A stretch of DNA of 64,000 bases from Pogonophryne albipinna (Eukaryota; Chordata; Actinopteri; Perciformes; Artedidraconidae), in contig CM053256.1 of the NCBI GenBank assembly GCA_028583405.1, positions 10,118,494 to 10,182,493 of the forward strand, read 5' to 3'. Each line of letters opens with the position of its first letter. The stretch's first letter is position 1. Below are positions 1-13,000 of this stretch, piece by piece. Under the pieces are notes generated by a model. It saw only the letters and a list, made by a program, of their open reading frames with translations. It did not search any database and was not told where the DNA came from. The position numbers and the translations under genes are program-made.

Positions 1-128
1 CCACACTATTTAAAAAAAGTTAAATGCAAATGAAACCTTACAATACCTCTGCAAAGACAGACATTCTTTTTGGTAGATGGATTCCTATTCAGGTGGACAG
101 ATGTAATTATATAATAACTGTTACTCAC

Positions 129-3100
129 TGGTTCAATTCCACATCCAAGATGAATTTCCTGCCGAAAGCGTCCACTTGAAAGCTTGCTTGGGCCACATGG
201 TTCACCTAGGAAAAGCAGAGAAGACATGTTATTTACTATTACTAAAGGCAGACATTATCATATTCATGGGTTTATTCATTATCATATGCAAGGATCAATT
301 CTCCTCTCCATTGATGGATGGCTGCATTGTCTCTTTCAGAACCAATCAGCAGTAGGAAGACTGTTTATATTAAGCCATCAACATCTGTCTTCTACTGAAT
401 TTGAATTTCTGCAAAGGATCTCATGCAAGTGCTTTTTATGTAATACCATCTCACACCATGATTCATAATTAAAAACGCATACATATTATTATACCTCGAT
501 GACACGTCATTTCTATGTTTACCCGAGTGAGTTTGTATGTTTCACAGCGCCAAGGACTCATTGATATTCCTCATCCCATACTGAACCATATAATTCCGCT
601 GACTGCTGTGTGTGATTGATTTGGCTGGAGGAGGGTCTTCTGGGCACATATGGGACAGGCTTCACTACAAACCCTCAGGTCAATGAGAACTCGGCCCAAT
701 CATTCCTCTGCAGGTCTAGGGGAGTCCCCGAGCTGGGCTAAAACTCGCCTCACCCTCCCCCAGACTCACCCCCCCGGCTACCTTCATCAACAGACCGGAC
801 ACCCCATAACAGCGATGGGAGGAGGGGTGTGTCGGGTTCTTTTTTTCTTTTTTTATTCAGGAGGTGCCCTTGTGCTCACCCAAGCACGACCTCAGCCCGT
901 GAAGTCCCCATTGACCAGAGACCATTGTTTGAAGGCGTGTGTCTGCGCCCGGTCAATGCATATATGAGCGGTTAAGAGGGTGTGTGGGTGTGTGGGTGTG
1001 TGTGTGTGAGTGCGTTCAAAGGGCAATCCCTTTCCATGGCACACTTGCGATGAAATCTTATCTGGCAGGATTGGATCCATGATGGGAGGAGGTACCAGTA
1101 ATTGTGTTTAATGAAAGCACATCCCAGCTTCACTGAGCCAGGCCGATATTCTGAAGCCACCGCTGACTCTTGATTTCTGAGTTATAGCAGACTTTCCACT
1201 CATGACTGTCGAAGTATGACTGTAAGTGCTATCAACGCACTGCGCCCAGACCGAGAGGCAAGCATGCAAACCAACACACACTGATTCCACTGGAAGCTTT
1301 GGTTTTTCCACCAAAACAACATGAGCACTCTGCTGAACTCTCCACGGCTCATTCAGTGGTGAAGCTGTTTGTGTCTGAGACTGAAAATAGGCAATGTAAC
1401 TGAAGTCTAATTATAAACTTCTGTGTGTCACATATTTTCAGAACTATTTGACAGATTTGTTTTTAGACTGTTGGTCTAAAAACAGCCAAATACCTATCAA
1501 ACTTACAACGTGCTTGTGACATCACGGCTGATTGCAGACCAGATTCAAGCCTCTGGAGAATAAGAGACTCAGAACATCAAATATAAAATGAGAGAGGCAC
1601 GTGTCCTCTTCTACCCTGGATTTATTACAAAATATATATTAAACCGCTAATTAAGAACTTTAGAACCATTACCTATTATCTGTTATTTTAATTAGTAACC
1701 ATGGGCTGACAATACATCTTTAAGCTAAATAAACACATCTTAAAGGTGTCAACTCAAAAAATAAATGCGTATCTAGATAGGCTCCTAAGAAGATACTTGA
1801 CTCGTGAAAATATGATATTTTAAGCATGATTTTAGCTAATCTTCTTAAGAATCTTTGTAGAAAGTTGAAAATGTTCCTTTGCCCTGCACAAACTGTATTA
1901 ATCTTAGGATGGAGGTTAGTATCAGCTTCAAAGGAAAACACTAAAATGATATCTGACGGCAGATGGCTGCTGTTAGCATGTTTACCCATCGGGCTGCAGC
2001 TCTGATGTGTGAGAGGGACAAAGGGTTAACACCTCCCTGCATGCTACCATCTGTAGCCGTCTCCAATCTCTGGGCCCTGAATAGGCTAGCAAACCTAAGC
2101 TGCACAAATTAAAAACGCATGGAAGGTTTGCACAATGCTAATTGACTCGTCTCTTGAAATGAACCCAACAGACACGCTGCTTCACTGAACTGAGTCAGTG
2201 AACACTGCTACAGTGATATGGATTATTACTGCACTGCATTGGTTATTAAAGACAAGGCGGAATGTAAGGTTTCCTGTCAAACTATGTTGTTGCTAACATT
2301 GGGTTTGGATAATCACTAACAGCTCTCTGCATCATTTTGTAACATAATGGTTTGTGGGTGTTATTGTCCAAACTTACTGCAAAACAAAGTTTACCCCAAG
2401 CCAATAAGACTAGTGGTGTGCTTGTTCCAAACAGTGGTAGTGTTAACTAAAGAACTGTAAACATACCTATACAACCATTATCAAATAATCTTGGTTATCA
2501 ATCCGACTTTAGAACATATTTTCTAGAGATATCACTGTAAATATTCAGATGTTGAGCTAGTACAGCCAAATGTTATTGTTTTTTTTAGAAGAATATAGAT
2601 ATTTGAGAGCTAAATCAAAAACAGATACTGCATTTAGCGGTACCGTTCTTTAACATAAACACATAACAAAAATGTGTTCCTTAAATGTGGTTATTAAAAA
2701 GATAATGCACTTAACCGTGTTATGACTGTTTAGATTGTGACGAAACACGTCCATAAAAACATTTGTTCTAAATTGGCATTTCATGGGTTAAAAATGCCTA
2801 AACATATCAACTACTGGTATTCGCCCTGAACCAGACAAATGCTGGAAAAAGTTAAATTACAAATATTGTTAACGCCCTTCTAATCAGTTGGCAGGGGAGG
2901 CCACTGCAACTCCTGCCTTAAGGTTGTCCTCTCAGCCCTCTCTGAACACTGTGAAAGCGGGACTCTCAAAGACATGTGTAACCGTTTTGTACATGGGCCG
3001 TTCACATCGATGGATGATCTCTTGATAATATATAATCCCCTCCACTTAACTCGACTTGCATGAATTAACTAAAATACAAAATAAAATGTTGCTTTATGTG

Positions 3101-4049
3101 AGCTGATGCAGGTGAGGCAGCTCCTCGGCAACCCAGCTGGACACACAAGATGCAAGTTATCACAAAATTATTAATTATCCTGGTTGGCCAGATGACTAAA
3201 GCAGATTTCCTACAGTTGCCTAAATGTACAGTGTGAATAGAGAAACATTTGTTGACAAATCAATAAGCTAAATATTGTATATCCATTGAAAGGCAGAGTG
3301 ATGACCTGCACAGTCTAATCAGAGAGGCTTCATTGTTTTAAGCTTCTGCTGTTTTGCTTGTAATTGACTAATTATTAGTTTTACCCTCTGATAACAAGGG
3401 TAGAGGAGGAGAAACAAACATAAACACGCAGGCAGCAGAGAGCAGCACACACACACACACAGCCTCCATGCAGACACTCCTCTCCATCCGGACAACAAAA
3501 CACTGTGTACCTGGCTGGAGCCGGAGCCGGAGCCGGAGCTGGCTTTCACCCTGGTGCTGAGCTCATCCTCTGTGATCTGGCTGTGGTTGTGCCTGCTGTA
3601 GAGCAGGCGGAGAGGCACCGTGTCCTCCTTTCCCACAAACCTGCCTGCATCACGAAGAGCCTTCAAGCTCGACAAGGCGTCTCCTGCACAGAGAGGAAAA
3701 CACAGATGTCATTACCCGCCTGTCCCTCCGTGCGGGAAACAGAGGCACGCGTTCATCATAAACACTGCCATCTGAAATGTCGACTGGTCCATTTTTCCTT
3801 TGATAACAGCAGCTACAGGCAAAATGCATATTTTAGAGGGAAACCGTCAACGAGCCGAAGCTACACAAAAACAAACAAAGGCCTGTGAATGGTAATTTAA
3901 GGCTTTTATCAACACGATGTTTTGATGTAATATTTTAAAAAGCATCAGTTACCATTTTGGGCATCAGGGCTGCTCTGGTGGCCGACGTGCATCAATCCAC
4001 AGACGCACAAAAGGGAAATCCACCATCGCGGGCGCATCATCAGCACCAT
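129..4049 (-). CDS. adam22: ADAM22, first three coding exons (partial)
   Basis: Exons on the minus strand are 4049-3953 (start ATG), 3683-3511 and 205-129. All have GT-AG borders and consistent phase, and the gene continues off the left edge. Exon 1 encodes an Arg/Trp-rich start followed by a hydrophobic signal peptide (core WWISLLCVCGLMHVG). Exon 2 encodes the start of the prodomain, including RFVGKEDTVPLRLLYSR. Exon 3 encodes ASFQVDAFGRKFILDVELN, very close to mammalian ADAM22. ADAM22 is a catalytically inactive, membrane-anchored ADAM that binds secreted LGI1 at synapses. Only the signal peptide and early prodomain are visible, so the metalloprotease-like, disintegrin and transmembrane parts lie outside. 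ADAM23 and ADAM11 share this region; the next-door dbf4 favours ADAM22. Exon 2 ends in a Ser-Gly run encoded by a short GGAGCC-type repeat. Confidence 0.9.
206..3510. other. adam22 intron 2, no further feature seen
   Basis: This 3.3-kb AT-rich intron separates adam22 exons 2 and 3. It holds only a short GT-rich stretch near 978-1010. I saw no conserved open frame, RNA gene or transposon end. Confidence 0.6.
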
Positions 4050-4540
4050 CACCTTTCACTCTCCTGCTGGAAATTATAAAACAATGCGGTATTCCGGGAG
4101 CAGGCTCTCAGAGTCCTGCCTTCGCTAGGGGAGCTTGAAGCTGGGGCTGGTCGTCTGGTTAGCGCAGTCCCTCTGGTTGGGGGCCATCGGGGTCCTTACA
4201 AGTCTGAACGCGGAGCGCGTCTGAGCGCACCGACGACCCGCGAAGCAGCAGCACGGAGCAGAGAGGGAGGAGAGGGGAGGGTGCAGGGGAGGGGAGGACT
4301 AGGGACACCTCCTTAAAACACATCAATATCCAGCGGCTCACTGCAGAAACGCCTAATGCATAAATATGAGCGAGTAGTGGAGACAGGATGGAGAAAAGCT
4401 GCGGGCCCGGCCTTCCGGGATGATCATCGTCCACCTCCTGCACCTTCCTCCATGTTAAAGATCTGCAGGAGCGCCATTCCTGCCCCAACCTGCCTGTTGT
4501 TGTCATGAGTCACTCTATCATGTGCCATCTATGAATAACA
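4050..4540 (-). promoter_or_regulatory. adam22 5' UTR and probable promoter region
   Basis: The sequence directly upstream of the adam22 start codon is locally GC-rich compared with the AT-rich surroundings. It has several CpGs and a purine-rich run at 4258-4300. This fits the promoter and first-exon region of a brain-expressed gene. No TATA box or transcription start can be fixed from sequence alone. Confidence 0.4.
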
Positions 4541-4808
4541 AGAACATGTGTGTTTGTGTGGCAATTTTGTTTTTGTGGATTAATATGTTCCAGTTGGGCC
4601 AAACAACATGTTTATGAAAAGCTATTTAGGAAGGCTTCTCATTCCTTCATTCTACAAAACATTCCAACTGTTGACACATGGGAGCATCAACAAAATATTG
4701 TGTCACTTCAAAACAAGACCTACAACAGCGTTCATTAATTCTGATTATCCCCGGAACCATGAGGATTGTTTACTCACAGCTGGTGTGGCTCTGGGCAAAG
4801 AGCTAGAG

Positions 4809-5060
4809 CAGGGGTGCCCACACTTTTTTGGCTGGTGAGCTACTTTTGAAATGACCAGCTCACCGAGGTCTACCAACCAAAAATAAAATCCCAAATTGCA
4901 AGGGTTGCTGAATAACACGTTTTATTTATACATGGGATAACTACAATAGGGCTGCAACAAACGACTCATTTGATAATTGATTGATCTATCGATTAATGAA
5001 ACGATTAATCGACTATTCGGACTATTACATGCCTTGCACAATTTCTCAAACGCTCTTATT
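4809..5060. mobile_element. hAT-type terminal sequences, decayed
   Basis: Two stretches look like ends of vertebrate hAT elements. CAGGGGTGCCCACAC at 4809 resembles Charlie-type termini. TAGGGCTGCAAC at 4947, followed by ATCGATTAATCG-like sequence, resembles a second, very common hAT end. I found no matching opposite ends, so these are fragments. They lie just downstream of the zf-BED remnant at 5366-5719, to which the second end may belong. Confidence 0.4.
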
Positions 5061-5365
5061 TAGCCATCAACTTTTAGATTTAGCTTGAGGTTGTTTTAGG
5101 CATGTGGAAACTAACAATGAAGACAATAAAGATGAATACTTGATTCAAAAATACATATATTATTAAATTGTGAACAAAATTAACATTGCTTTTTATTTAA
5201 ATTAAATAAATAATATTTCACATCAAAAGAAACAACAATGTTTTAACAAATCGCATTAAATAATCTGATGACAGAACTGTAAACAGAATAGCTGAAACTT
5301 TAACAAAATAAAGAGTAACTCTGTTACCTAGGCTCTAATGATTAACCCATGTTTGCATAATTTAG

Positions 5366-5719
5366 TTAACTCCGTGTTTTTGCTAGCATACCACCTGACG
5401 TGGAAACGTTACTCGTGGATGGGGCTACAGAGCTAATAGAAAGACAGTCGAACCCGGTACATTCCTCCGTCTGAATGTGGTGCACTTTTGCTAAATGTTT
5501 AGACAAATTGCTCGTGTTACCGCCCTTACATGCTAAACACTCTTGGCAACGAGCATTGTCCACCTCAAGACGGGTAACATTTAACCACACCTTGGAGCGC
5601 TTCTCTCCGCCATCCCCGCCGTGTGTTGCTGCATGTAGCAGCTGCGTGTGTGTAAACTGCCCCGCCCCCCTAGCACACAGACAGGGGAGAGAGATACAGG
5701 TCGAAAATACACCGACCAT
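5366..5719 (-). pseudogene. hAT transposase fragment with zf-BED domain
   Basis: A 117-codon minus-strand frame contains a BED zinc finger: KVWLNVTRLEVDNARCQEC, then a second cysteine pair region, NTSNLSKHLAKVHH and the closing histidines. BED fingers sit at the N-terminus of hAT transposases and bind the transposon ends. No RNase H-like catalytic region follows; the frame stops and hAT-like end sequence lies within 320 bp. This is an internally deleted transposase remnant. A domesticated ZBED gene is less likely because nothing suggests the frame continues. Confidence 0.6.
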
Positions 5720-6718
5720 AGACGATTTGTTGTGTCTTTTTGCATGTTAGAAACGAGTTGGCGACACTAAGGTGCATTCACACCTAATAGTCCGCTCTCT
5801 GGTGCGCACCAGACCACAGTTTGTTACATTGTTATACATTGTCTCTCGTTGGAAATCGGTAGCTACAAAATGTCAGAAGCACCTGCATACAGCGGCTGGC
5901 GGAGGCAGGGTTGGAGGCCAGAGAAATCATGTCCGTTAGCGGACATAAAAACGAGTCATCGCTGCGCAGCTACTGGGCTCCATCTCTAGACAACAGAAAG
6001 ATGTGGAGCAACCAGGGAGCAACGCGCTTTTTGCCGGTCCGGGACACGCCATGAAACGGCCACTGGAGGAAAGCTCTTCCTATAACGTAGTCCTACCCGT
6101 GAACACCACAGCACCACCTGCAAAAAACTCTGGCATGGAGTTCATGGAGAGCTGTTTCAAGAATTGCACTTTTAATGGCAGCATGAACATCCACCTTCAT
6201 TCTGAACCCAAAATGTTTCAGCACCATGGACAGCCTGATTTGATTTGTTCCGCTAATCCCACACAGTGATTACTCAGATATTTAAATAGCCTAATTCAAG
6301 AATTGTTTTCAATAAATTGTTTTCAATAAATTGGTTAATAATATATTATTTACGATAATTATATCAATAACTGTAAGCGGGGTAGCAGGAGTGTTCGATT
6401 GATCGGCTATCGTTACCATGGGAACTACTTTCTAGGAACTACTTTCTGACGGAGATTAACTCAAGCAGAAAGCGTAGGTTTGGGAGCAAATTAGCCCACA
6501 TTATGAAATTATTTTACGATATTGTTGATTACAATGATAGTTTGTGTCATAGAATCGCAATCATACACTTGAGGCCGTTCTTGAACGTCATTATTGGTAC
6601 TCCAGTACAGACGCTTAATTGTTAAGGACGCTCACATCTGCACAAAGAAGTCCGTTCGATTTAACTGTATACAGTTTGGCTGAAAAGCAAACTGCATGCA
6701 GTTTGCTTTTCTAACTGA
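5720..6718. other. repeat-rich spacer with small frame of unknown origin
   Basis: At 5771 begins a GGTGCATTCACACC motif, echoed in inverted form at about 9120-9143. These may be the ends of a decayed element later split by the hAT insertion at 6727. A small plus-strand frame (6003-6269, 88 codons) has a segment ENCTFNGSMNIHL-like in style (seen as SCFKNCTFNGSMNIHL) but no family I can name. A perfect 30-bp palindrome lies at 6682-6711. Confidence 0.35.
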
Positions 6719-7232
6719 CAAGACAATAGTGATGGGAATTCCGATTCCCTTCGGGGACACGAATCTTTTGATTCAGTTCACTTGAAAGATTCGTTCACTG
6801 ATTCGTTCACCGGTTCGCGAACGACTTCTGGTGATTTGCACGTTCGCGAACGATTCGTCTTTGTACTTAATTTGTTCAGTGAGTCTTCACTACTGCCGAA
6901 GTCCGTACAAGAAGTTTGCTGGCGTAACATGTATGATATTAAAACACATTTTACACCTCACCTTGTTGCCCCATGAATTATACTCTGGGAATAGGCTACA
7001 TATTATTTAAGAAATATAATTGGCCATTGTTAAATCTCTCATAAATGTGTGCCTGACTATACGATGTATTACAGCAGACTAGCACGTTATACTTTCAAAC
7101 CCATGCACGTACTATGTGGCCTAACTTAAATCCCAAAGCATTAAACTCCATTTGGCCGAGTTCAAAGTGAATAAAAAAATATATCCTCTACATCGGTGAC
7201 GATTTATTCATATTCTATAGTATGTACCCATC

Positions 7233-8115
7233 TATGTTTACCTTTAGCTAGCGGCTAAGCTAGCTGGACGCTACGGAGCCCAGCTATCCGCCCTCTGAAG
7301 CTTTTAGGGCCGACAGGGAGAGGAGAATGTCCCGCTAACGCTGTGTGTGTGTGTGTTTCACATTAGCGGGATGCTATGGAGCTCAGGTATCCGCCATCTG
7401 AAGCTTTTAGGGCCGACAGGGGGAGGAGAATACAACGCTGTGTGTATTTATCGCTAAGCTAGCGGCTAAGCTAGCTGGACGCTACGGAGCCCAGCTATCC
7501 GCCCTCTGAAGCTTTTAGGGCCGACAGGGAGAGGAGAATGTCCCGCTAACGCTGTGTGTGTGTGTTTCACATTAGCAGGATGCTATGGAGCTCAGGTATC
7601 CGCCATCTGAAGCTTTTAGGGCCGACAAGGGGAGGAGAATACAACGCTGTGTGTATTTATCGCTAAGCTAGCGGCTAAGCTAGCTGGACGCTACGGAGCC
7701 CAGCTATCCGCCCTCTGAAGCTTTTAGGGCCGACAGGGAGAGGAGAATGTCCCGCTAACGCTGTGTGTGTGTGTTTCACATTAGCGGGATGCTATGGAGC
7801 TCAGGTATCCGCCATCTGAAGCTTTTAGGGTCGACAGGGGGAGGAGAATACAATGCTGTGTGTATTTATCGCTAAGCTAGCTGGACGCTACGGAGGCCAG
7901 CTATCCGCCCTCTGAAGCTTGTAGGGCCGACAGGGGGAGGAGAATACAACGCTGTGTGTATTTATCGCTAAGCTAGCTGGACGCTACGGAGCCCAGCTAT
8001 CCGCCCTCTGAAGCGTTTAGTGCCGACAAGGGGAGGAGAATACAACGATGTGTGTATTTATCGCTAAGCTAGCTGGACGCTACGGTTCCGGTATCCGTCC
8101 TCTTTATTGCGGACA
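7233..8115. repeat. Higher-order minisatellite inside the hAT element
   Basis: Two related half-units of about 100 bp alternate. Each contains a version of ATCCGCC(C/A)TCTGAAGC, TTTTAGGGCCGACA and GGAGGAGAAT. One half opens with GCTAAGCTAGCTGGACGCTACGG, the other with a GT run and CATTAGCGGGATGCTATGG. The pair repeats with a period of about 210 bp for roughly three rounds. It then continues as about three single half-units that have lost their partner, before the GT microsatellite. Confidence 0.85.
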
Positions 8116-8122
8116 GGTTGAG

Positions 8123-8229
<107 letters not shown>

Positions 8230-9117
8230 GGAGCTCAGGTGAGAGGGCTCTGATTACAGTACACTGTAGGAAACAGTTCAGAACTGTTTCCTACAGTTCT
8301 TTAAGTTCGTCGTTCGCGAACGAATCGTTTTGTGGGAGGAATCAGTTCATCTCATTCACTTCAAAGATTAGTTCAAAAAGAACGAATCGTTCGCGAACGA
8401 CCCATCACTACAAGACAAGAGCGACAAGAAAACAGCGGAGAAGTAACGGGCAGAAACCCTCCTTTTTACGCAGCGGTCCAGACATAGACATCAAACGGCG
8501 ACACATATTCAGTTGCCAGTTACTTTGGCATTTGGGCAGGGATATCTAGATACTTTCCAAGGTTTGACATCATGAATTGTGTTACTTTTAAATCAAGCAA
8601 CGATGTTTTCAAATCTGTAATCAAAATGCTCCTCAAAAACACTATCGAAGCAGTTCCTGCCGTTGCTACGTTAGTTCAAACGGTAACAACAGACTATTTT
8701 TCTTCGCGGATGCATGTCAATTGAAATCAATACATACAACTATTTTTTAAATCAATAAAATCATTTTATGTAGTTGACGGAGAATTTTTACTTTACACGA
8801 CACTGTTCAACACTTCATTCTGCTTCACTCTTTAACTAAACAACCGCGGATGTCTTGAAAGACTCTTTCGCTAAATATTTTGAAGATATCCGCGTTCTTG
8901 TGACACGTAAATACTACACTTCCCATGTTTTGGTGCGGATCGCGTTCACACCGCAATGAACCGCTCCAGAGTTCACTAGCAAGCGCTCCGAGACCACCTA
9001 TTTTAGCGGACCAGAGTCCGGTTGTTTAGTTCACTTAAGAGGTCTCGGATTGTGTTCACACCGACCCAAATGAACCGCACCAAGCGGCTAAACGCACCAG
9101 GGTTCGATTCAACCGGA

Positions 9118-9405
9118 CTATACAAGGCAGGGGTGAACGCACCCAGACTGCGAGATAATGTTTGTGTAGCAATAATACATGACCTTTCTCTTTCTCAACT
9201 CGCTACTCGGAGGGAAGTCGCTGTCATGAACTGCCTTGTGAACACTCCGATAATGCCTCTCCACGTTACCTTTCTTTGGCAGAGCGATGCTTGCTTTACA
9301 CATAAGGCAAATAACCTTTGAATGTGACATCACAACAAAATATTCTTCCTCCCATTCTGGGTGGAAGTGGTATGTCTTTAGCTTCTTGCTCGGTCCCGCA
9401 CTCAT
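9118..9405 (-). pseudogene. hAT transposase N-terminal fragment
   Basis: The minus-strand frame begins MSAGPSKKLKTYHFHPEWEE and includes VICLMCKASIALPKKGNVER, HYRSVHK and SSELRKRKV. This is the zinc-finger N-terminus typical of hAT-derived proteins of the GTF2IRD2/ZBED type. The frame breaks after about 75 residues and no catalytic domain follows, so it is a fragment. It is a different hAT lineage from the BED finger at 5366-5719. Confidence 0.6.
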
Positions 9406-10067
9406 TTTGTTGTTTGTCTCTTGTTTGTCTCTTTAACTTAATTTGAGTTTTCCCGGCTCTTGACTGATTTTGTATCGCTTTGCATTCTGGGTTAACAGAC
9501 TGGAAAGCGAAAGGTCGCTTTTTCTGTCAATCAAGTAAACTCCTGAATTAAGTGGCAGGGAGGCCAAGGGAGGAGTGATCAAAAAAACCGGTTTTGTCTA
9601 TTTTAACGGAGCTGTATTTTTTATTTTTTATGAATGACTCGTGATCTACCGAGAAGGTCCTCGCTGCGGAACGCGGAATGGGGCGGGGTCGGATAAAAGG
9701 CGGGGATGGATGTCCGACCCCGCCCAGAGAAGAGTTACGACATCTCCGTTCACTCCAATGGACCAGTTTTTTACAGCAATGGCGGATCGTGCAGCCTCTC
9801 AATAGTTCCCCGGAAGTTAGCTTGCGGGAAACTATTGAGAGGATCTGCGGCTAGCAGCGCAGTAGAGTTGTAGCATAATAGACCGTTCGTGATGGACTGT
9901 TAAAGGTAAGAAGACGTTTAAAGATTTATATTGCGGATATTATCAGAACATCTGAATCAAATTAACTACACATGTGTATTAAAGGATGTTAGTGGATTAT
10001 CCCTTCAATCAGTATATTTAACGTTTACAGATAACAGATTAGGCTAGAATGCCGGATAAAGTTAGCA
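9406..10067. other. Repeat-like spacer with imperfect hairpin
   Basis: No gene is visible. Around 9796-9842, CCTCTCAATAGTTCCC is followed after a short spacer by GGGAAACTATTGAGAGG, an imperfect hairpin that may be the internal end of an old element. A GC-rich patch lies at 9655-9730. Confidence 0.35.
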
Positions 10068-10074
10068 ACACACG

Positions 10075-13000
10075 CAACCCTGTCTCCTAAAAATTACGTT
10101 CCCACAGAACTAAACTGCATTCTCAATTACGTTTAGTCAGAAACGTATTTTCTCCCACGTTACGTTCGTTATGAACGTATCTCAAATACGTTTATTTTCT
10201 ACATATCTTCTAGAAACATATTTTCTCCCACGTTACGTTTATGAACGTATCTTAAATATGTTTATTTTCTACATATCTTTGCCATTTTTTGTCTTGCTTA
10301 ATGATAATAGTCATTTATAAATATAATTTTAGAGCACACATTTGAAATCAGTAGGCGAGGCTGTAATTTCGCCAGCTGTTACTCTCATGAGCGAGGCAGA
10401 AAATAATAGTTTTAACATGCCAAAAAGTGTCGTTTATTGCACCTCAAACATTAAAACAAATCCAGAGTTACGTGTTTCTGTACTTCCTCTAAGAAGAAAG
10501 GACAGTAACAGAAGATCTCTGTGGCTTCAGGCTTGATCGCCGTTCAAATGACAGCGTTGGTTTCCCCAAAAGTGGGCGGGGCTGTAAAGTGACGTAGATT
10601 TTACTCTCATCTATTATTCAAAACCATTCTATTTATTCTAACGTAAATTACATGCCAGTGTTTTATCTTTTTATTTATTTGTTTTATTTAAAATCGTATA
10701 ATGTCGGACTTTTTTTTCCGTCTGTGAGGAAAAGAAATGGGGCTCAGAGCCTCAAATACTGAAATCTGTATTTTTTAAAATCTTTTTTTCCTTCTAATTT
10801 GTAATTATTTTCTAAATAACACACTGTTATTTACTCAACAATAACACACAATTATCCTTGTTTTTATTTATTCGTTTAATTCTATAATCTTGGGCTTTTT
10901 AGCATGCTTTTTAGCCGTAAATAAAGTCACCGGAAACAGACATAGGCCAATAAGGGACATTTCGAGCGATACACACCACAAACCCACTGAACAGATTACC
11001 CAAGATCCTCAGCTTGAAGCTCGTTGATTGGATGTTTTAGCCGCAATGCATGTTGGGATATGATGTTAATGCGATATGATATCCGAAAACATTTAAAAAA
11101 TATATAATAATACTTTATTCCCAGTGTTCTTGCTTTTCTCTTTGGAAGTCATCACATAACGGCATTGTAATACACGGTTCGGCTGCATTAAATATTACAC
11201 ATCTGCCGTAGTTCTTTATTTATAGAGCCCTGATGAGAAGACTTCTGGACAAACTTGAAGAACTGCATCTTGCATTTCTTTTCACAAAATACGTCTCCTT
11301 GCAGTATCAATACTAATTCGGCTGACTTTTATATTTGATCCAATTGGTAGATAGGTTATATTTACACCATAACGGTGCACAGCTGATAGAAAAGGACTTG
11401 TAGTTTTTAAAGATATTACTGATTTTGTTTGAATATAAGAATGTAAATACTGAGTTGAGAGAATAGTCAGGGGATTTGGGTGATGGGAGACACATCTATG
11501 GAATCACAATTTCAATAGCTTACCATTAAATGACGGATATACCTTTCTGTCTGTGATGTTTTACAAATCAGATAATAATGTGTAGAAGTAAAGCATGAGA
11601 AATAGTATAGCAATATCCTGTAAAATTATGTAAAAACATGAATAAAACTACACATCTTCAGATGTTATACATACATAAGTGTCCTACACTAATAATACAA
11701 AGTTATTATTAGTATGCTGTGTGTACCTTGTGTTAACCTAGTGGTTAAAGCACGTCATTGAATTATTTATGTTGAATAATGTTATTTTTGTTGAATAATG
11801 TTATTAGATGAAAAACATATTAAGAGTACATACTTTCATAGGGGGAAAGTAGAAGGTCAATGATAGAAGTATAGAATATAAAAAAATCAAGAAGATACTG
11901 TAAGTGATCTCTACAATAAAACAGTTTAGTACAGGATGTACAAAGATATTAATATGAGGATGTGCAAAACAGACAAACTAATTAACCTTTGTTAACACAT
12001 TAAAGAATACTTTAGGTTAAGGTCTTCTTTCAAATAAGAAAAAAGCTTTGGGGGTATCTATCTACAGATAAATATTAAGCCTGACAAATTACTTAACGTC
12101 TAATGTATTGCTTTCCTGCAATGTTAACTATGTTGAAGCACTTATTTTAACTGATATTATACACATTAATTATACTCTTATGTATGTAGATAGTATAATA
12201 AATGTGCAGAATTTGACAGTTTAATGGTGGAGGTATACACACATATTGATAGATGTCGTAATGCACTGTTGAGGAACCTGTGACCCAAGTTTTTCATTCA
12301 TTGCATAACTACACTGTAGTTGTGTATATGATATGTCAATAAACCTTAGAAAATCTTGAAATCTTGAAAGGGATGTGCAAACATAGCAATTATATACAGT
12401 CTTTAATTAACTATTAGTAGAGAATAACGAGTAATTAATATACTTTATAGAGATCTGCAGATAAATGTTTAGTCTTCTCAAGCACTAACTATCAAATATC
12501 TCTCCTGATTGTTGGCACTTGACAATCACTTTCCCTGAATTTTACTCAGGTGTAACTAAAGTCTGCTTTAAGGGTTGTTTATATTTCACATCATTAATCA
12601 GAATCGGCAGAGTTACTAAAGTAAATGTAGTGGAGTAAAAATAACAAGTTAACCTCTGAATTGTAGTGGAGTAGAATATATATTAATGCTGCCCATTATG
12701 GATACAAGCGATTTTCACCCAGGTAGTAATTACATGTTTTAAATGTGTACACACCAATGTGTTTCCTATCGCCTAAACCTCCAGGGCTGTACACAGTTTA
12801 ATACTGTCAACTTCTAATTTTTGGAAAAACGAAAACGTCTTTTAAAACTACAATTCCCAGTAGAGACGTGCCATAGAGAACATGTTGCGAAACACAATAG
12901 CCAGCATGTGTAGTTCTGGGGGGGCGTTCGAGTCCAGTTTTTAATAGTCTGCCGTGGTTTCGTTCCATTTCAAAGAGCTTGACGCTCGGCGTAACCTTGG

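Noticed and set aside
7233..8115. CRISPR-like array
   Set aside because: The spacers are not unique: the whole unit repeats, and this is a fish genome. It is a minisatellite inside a hAT element.
9548..9802. 84-codon minus-strand frame as a gene
   Set aside because: It has Arg/Ser-rich composition typical of chance frames in GC-rich repeat DNA, and no domain or splice context.
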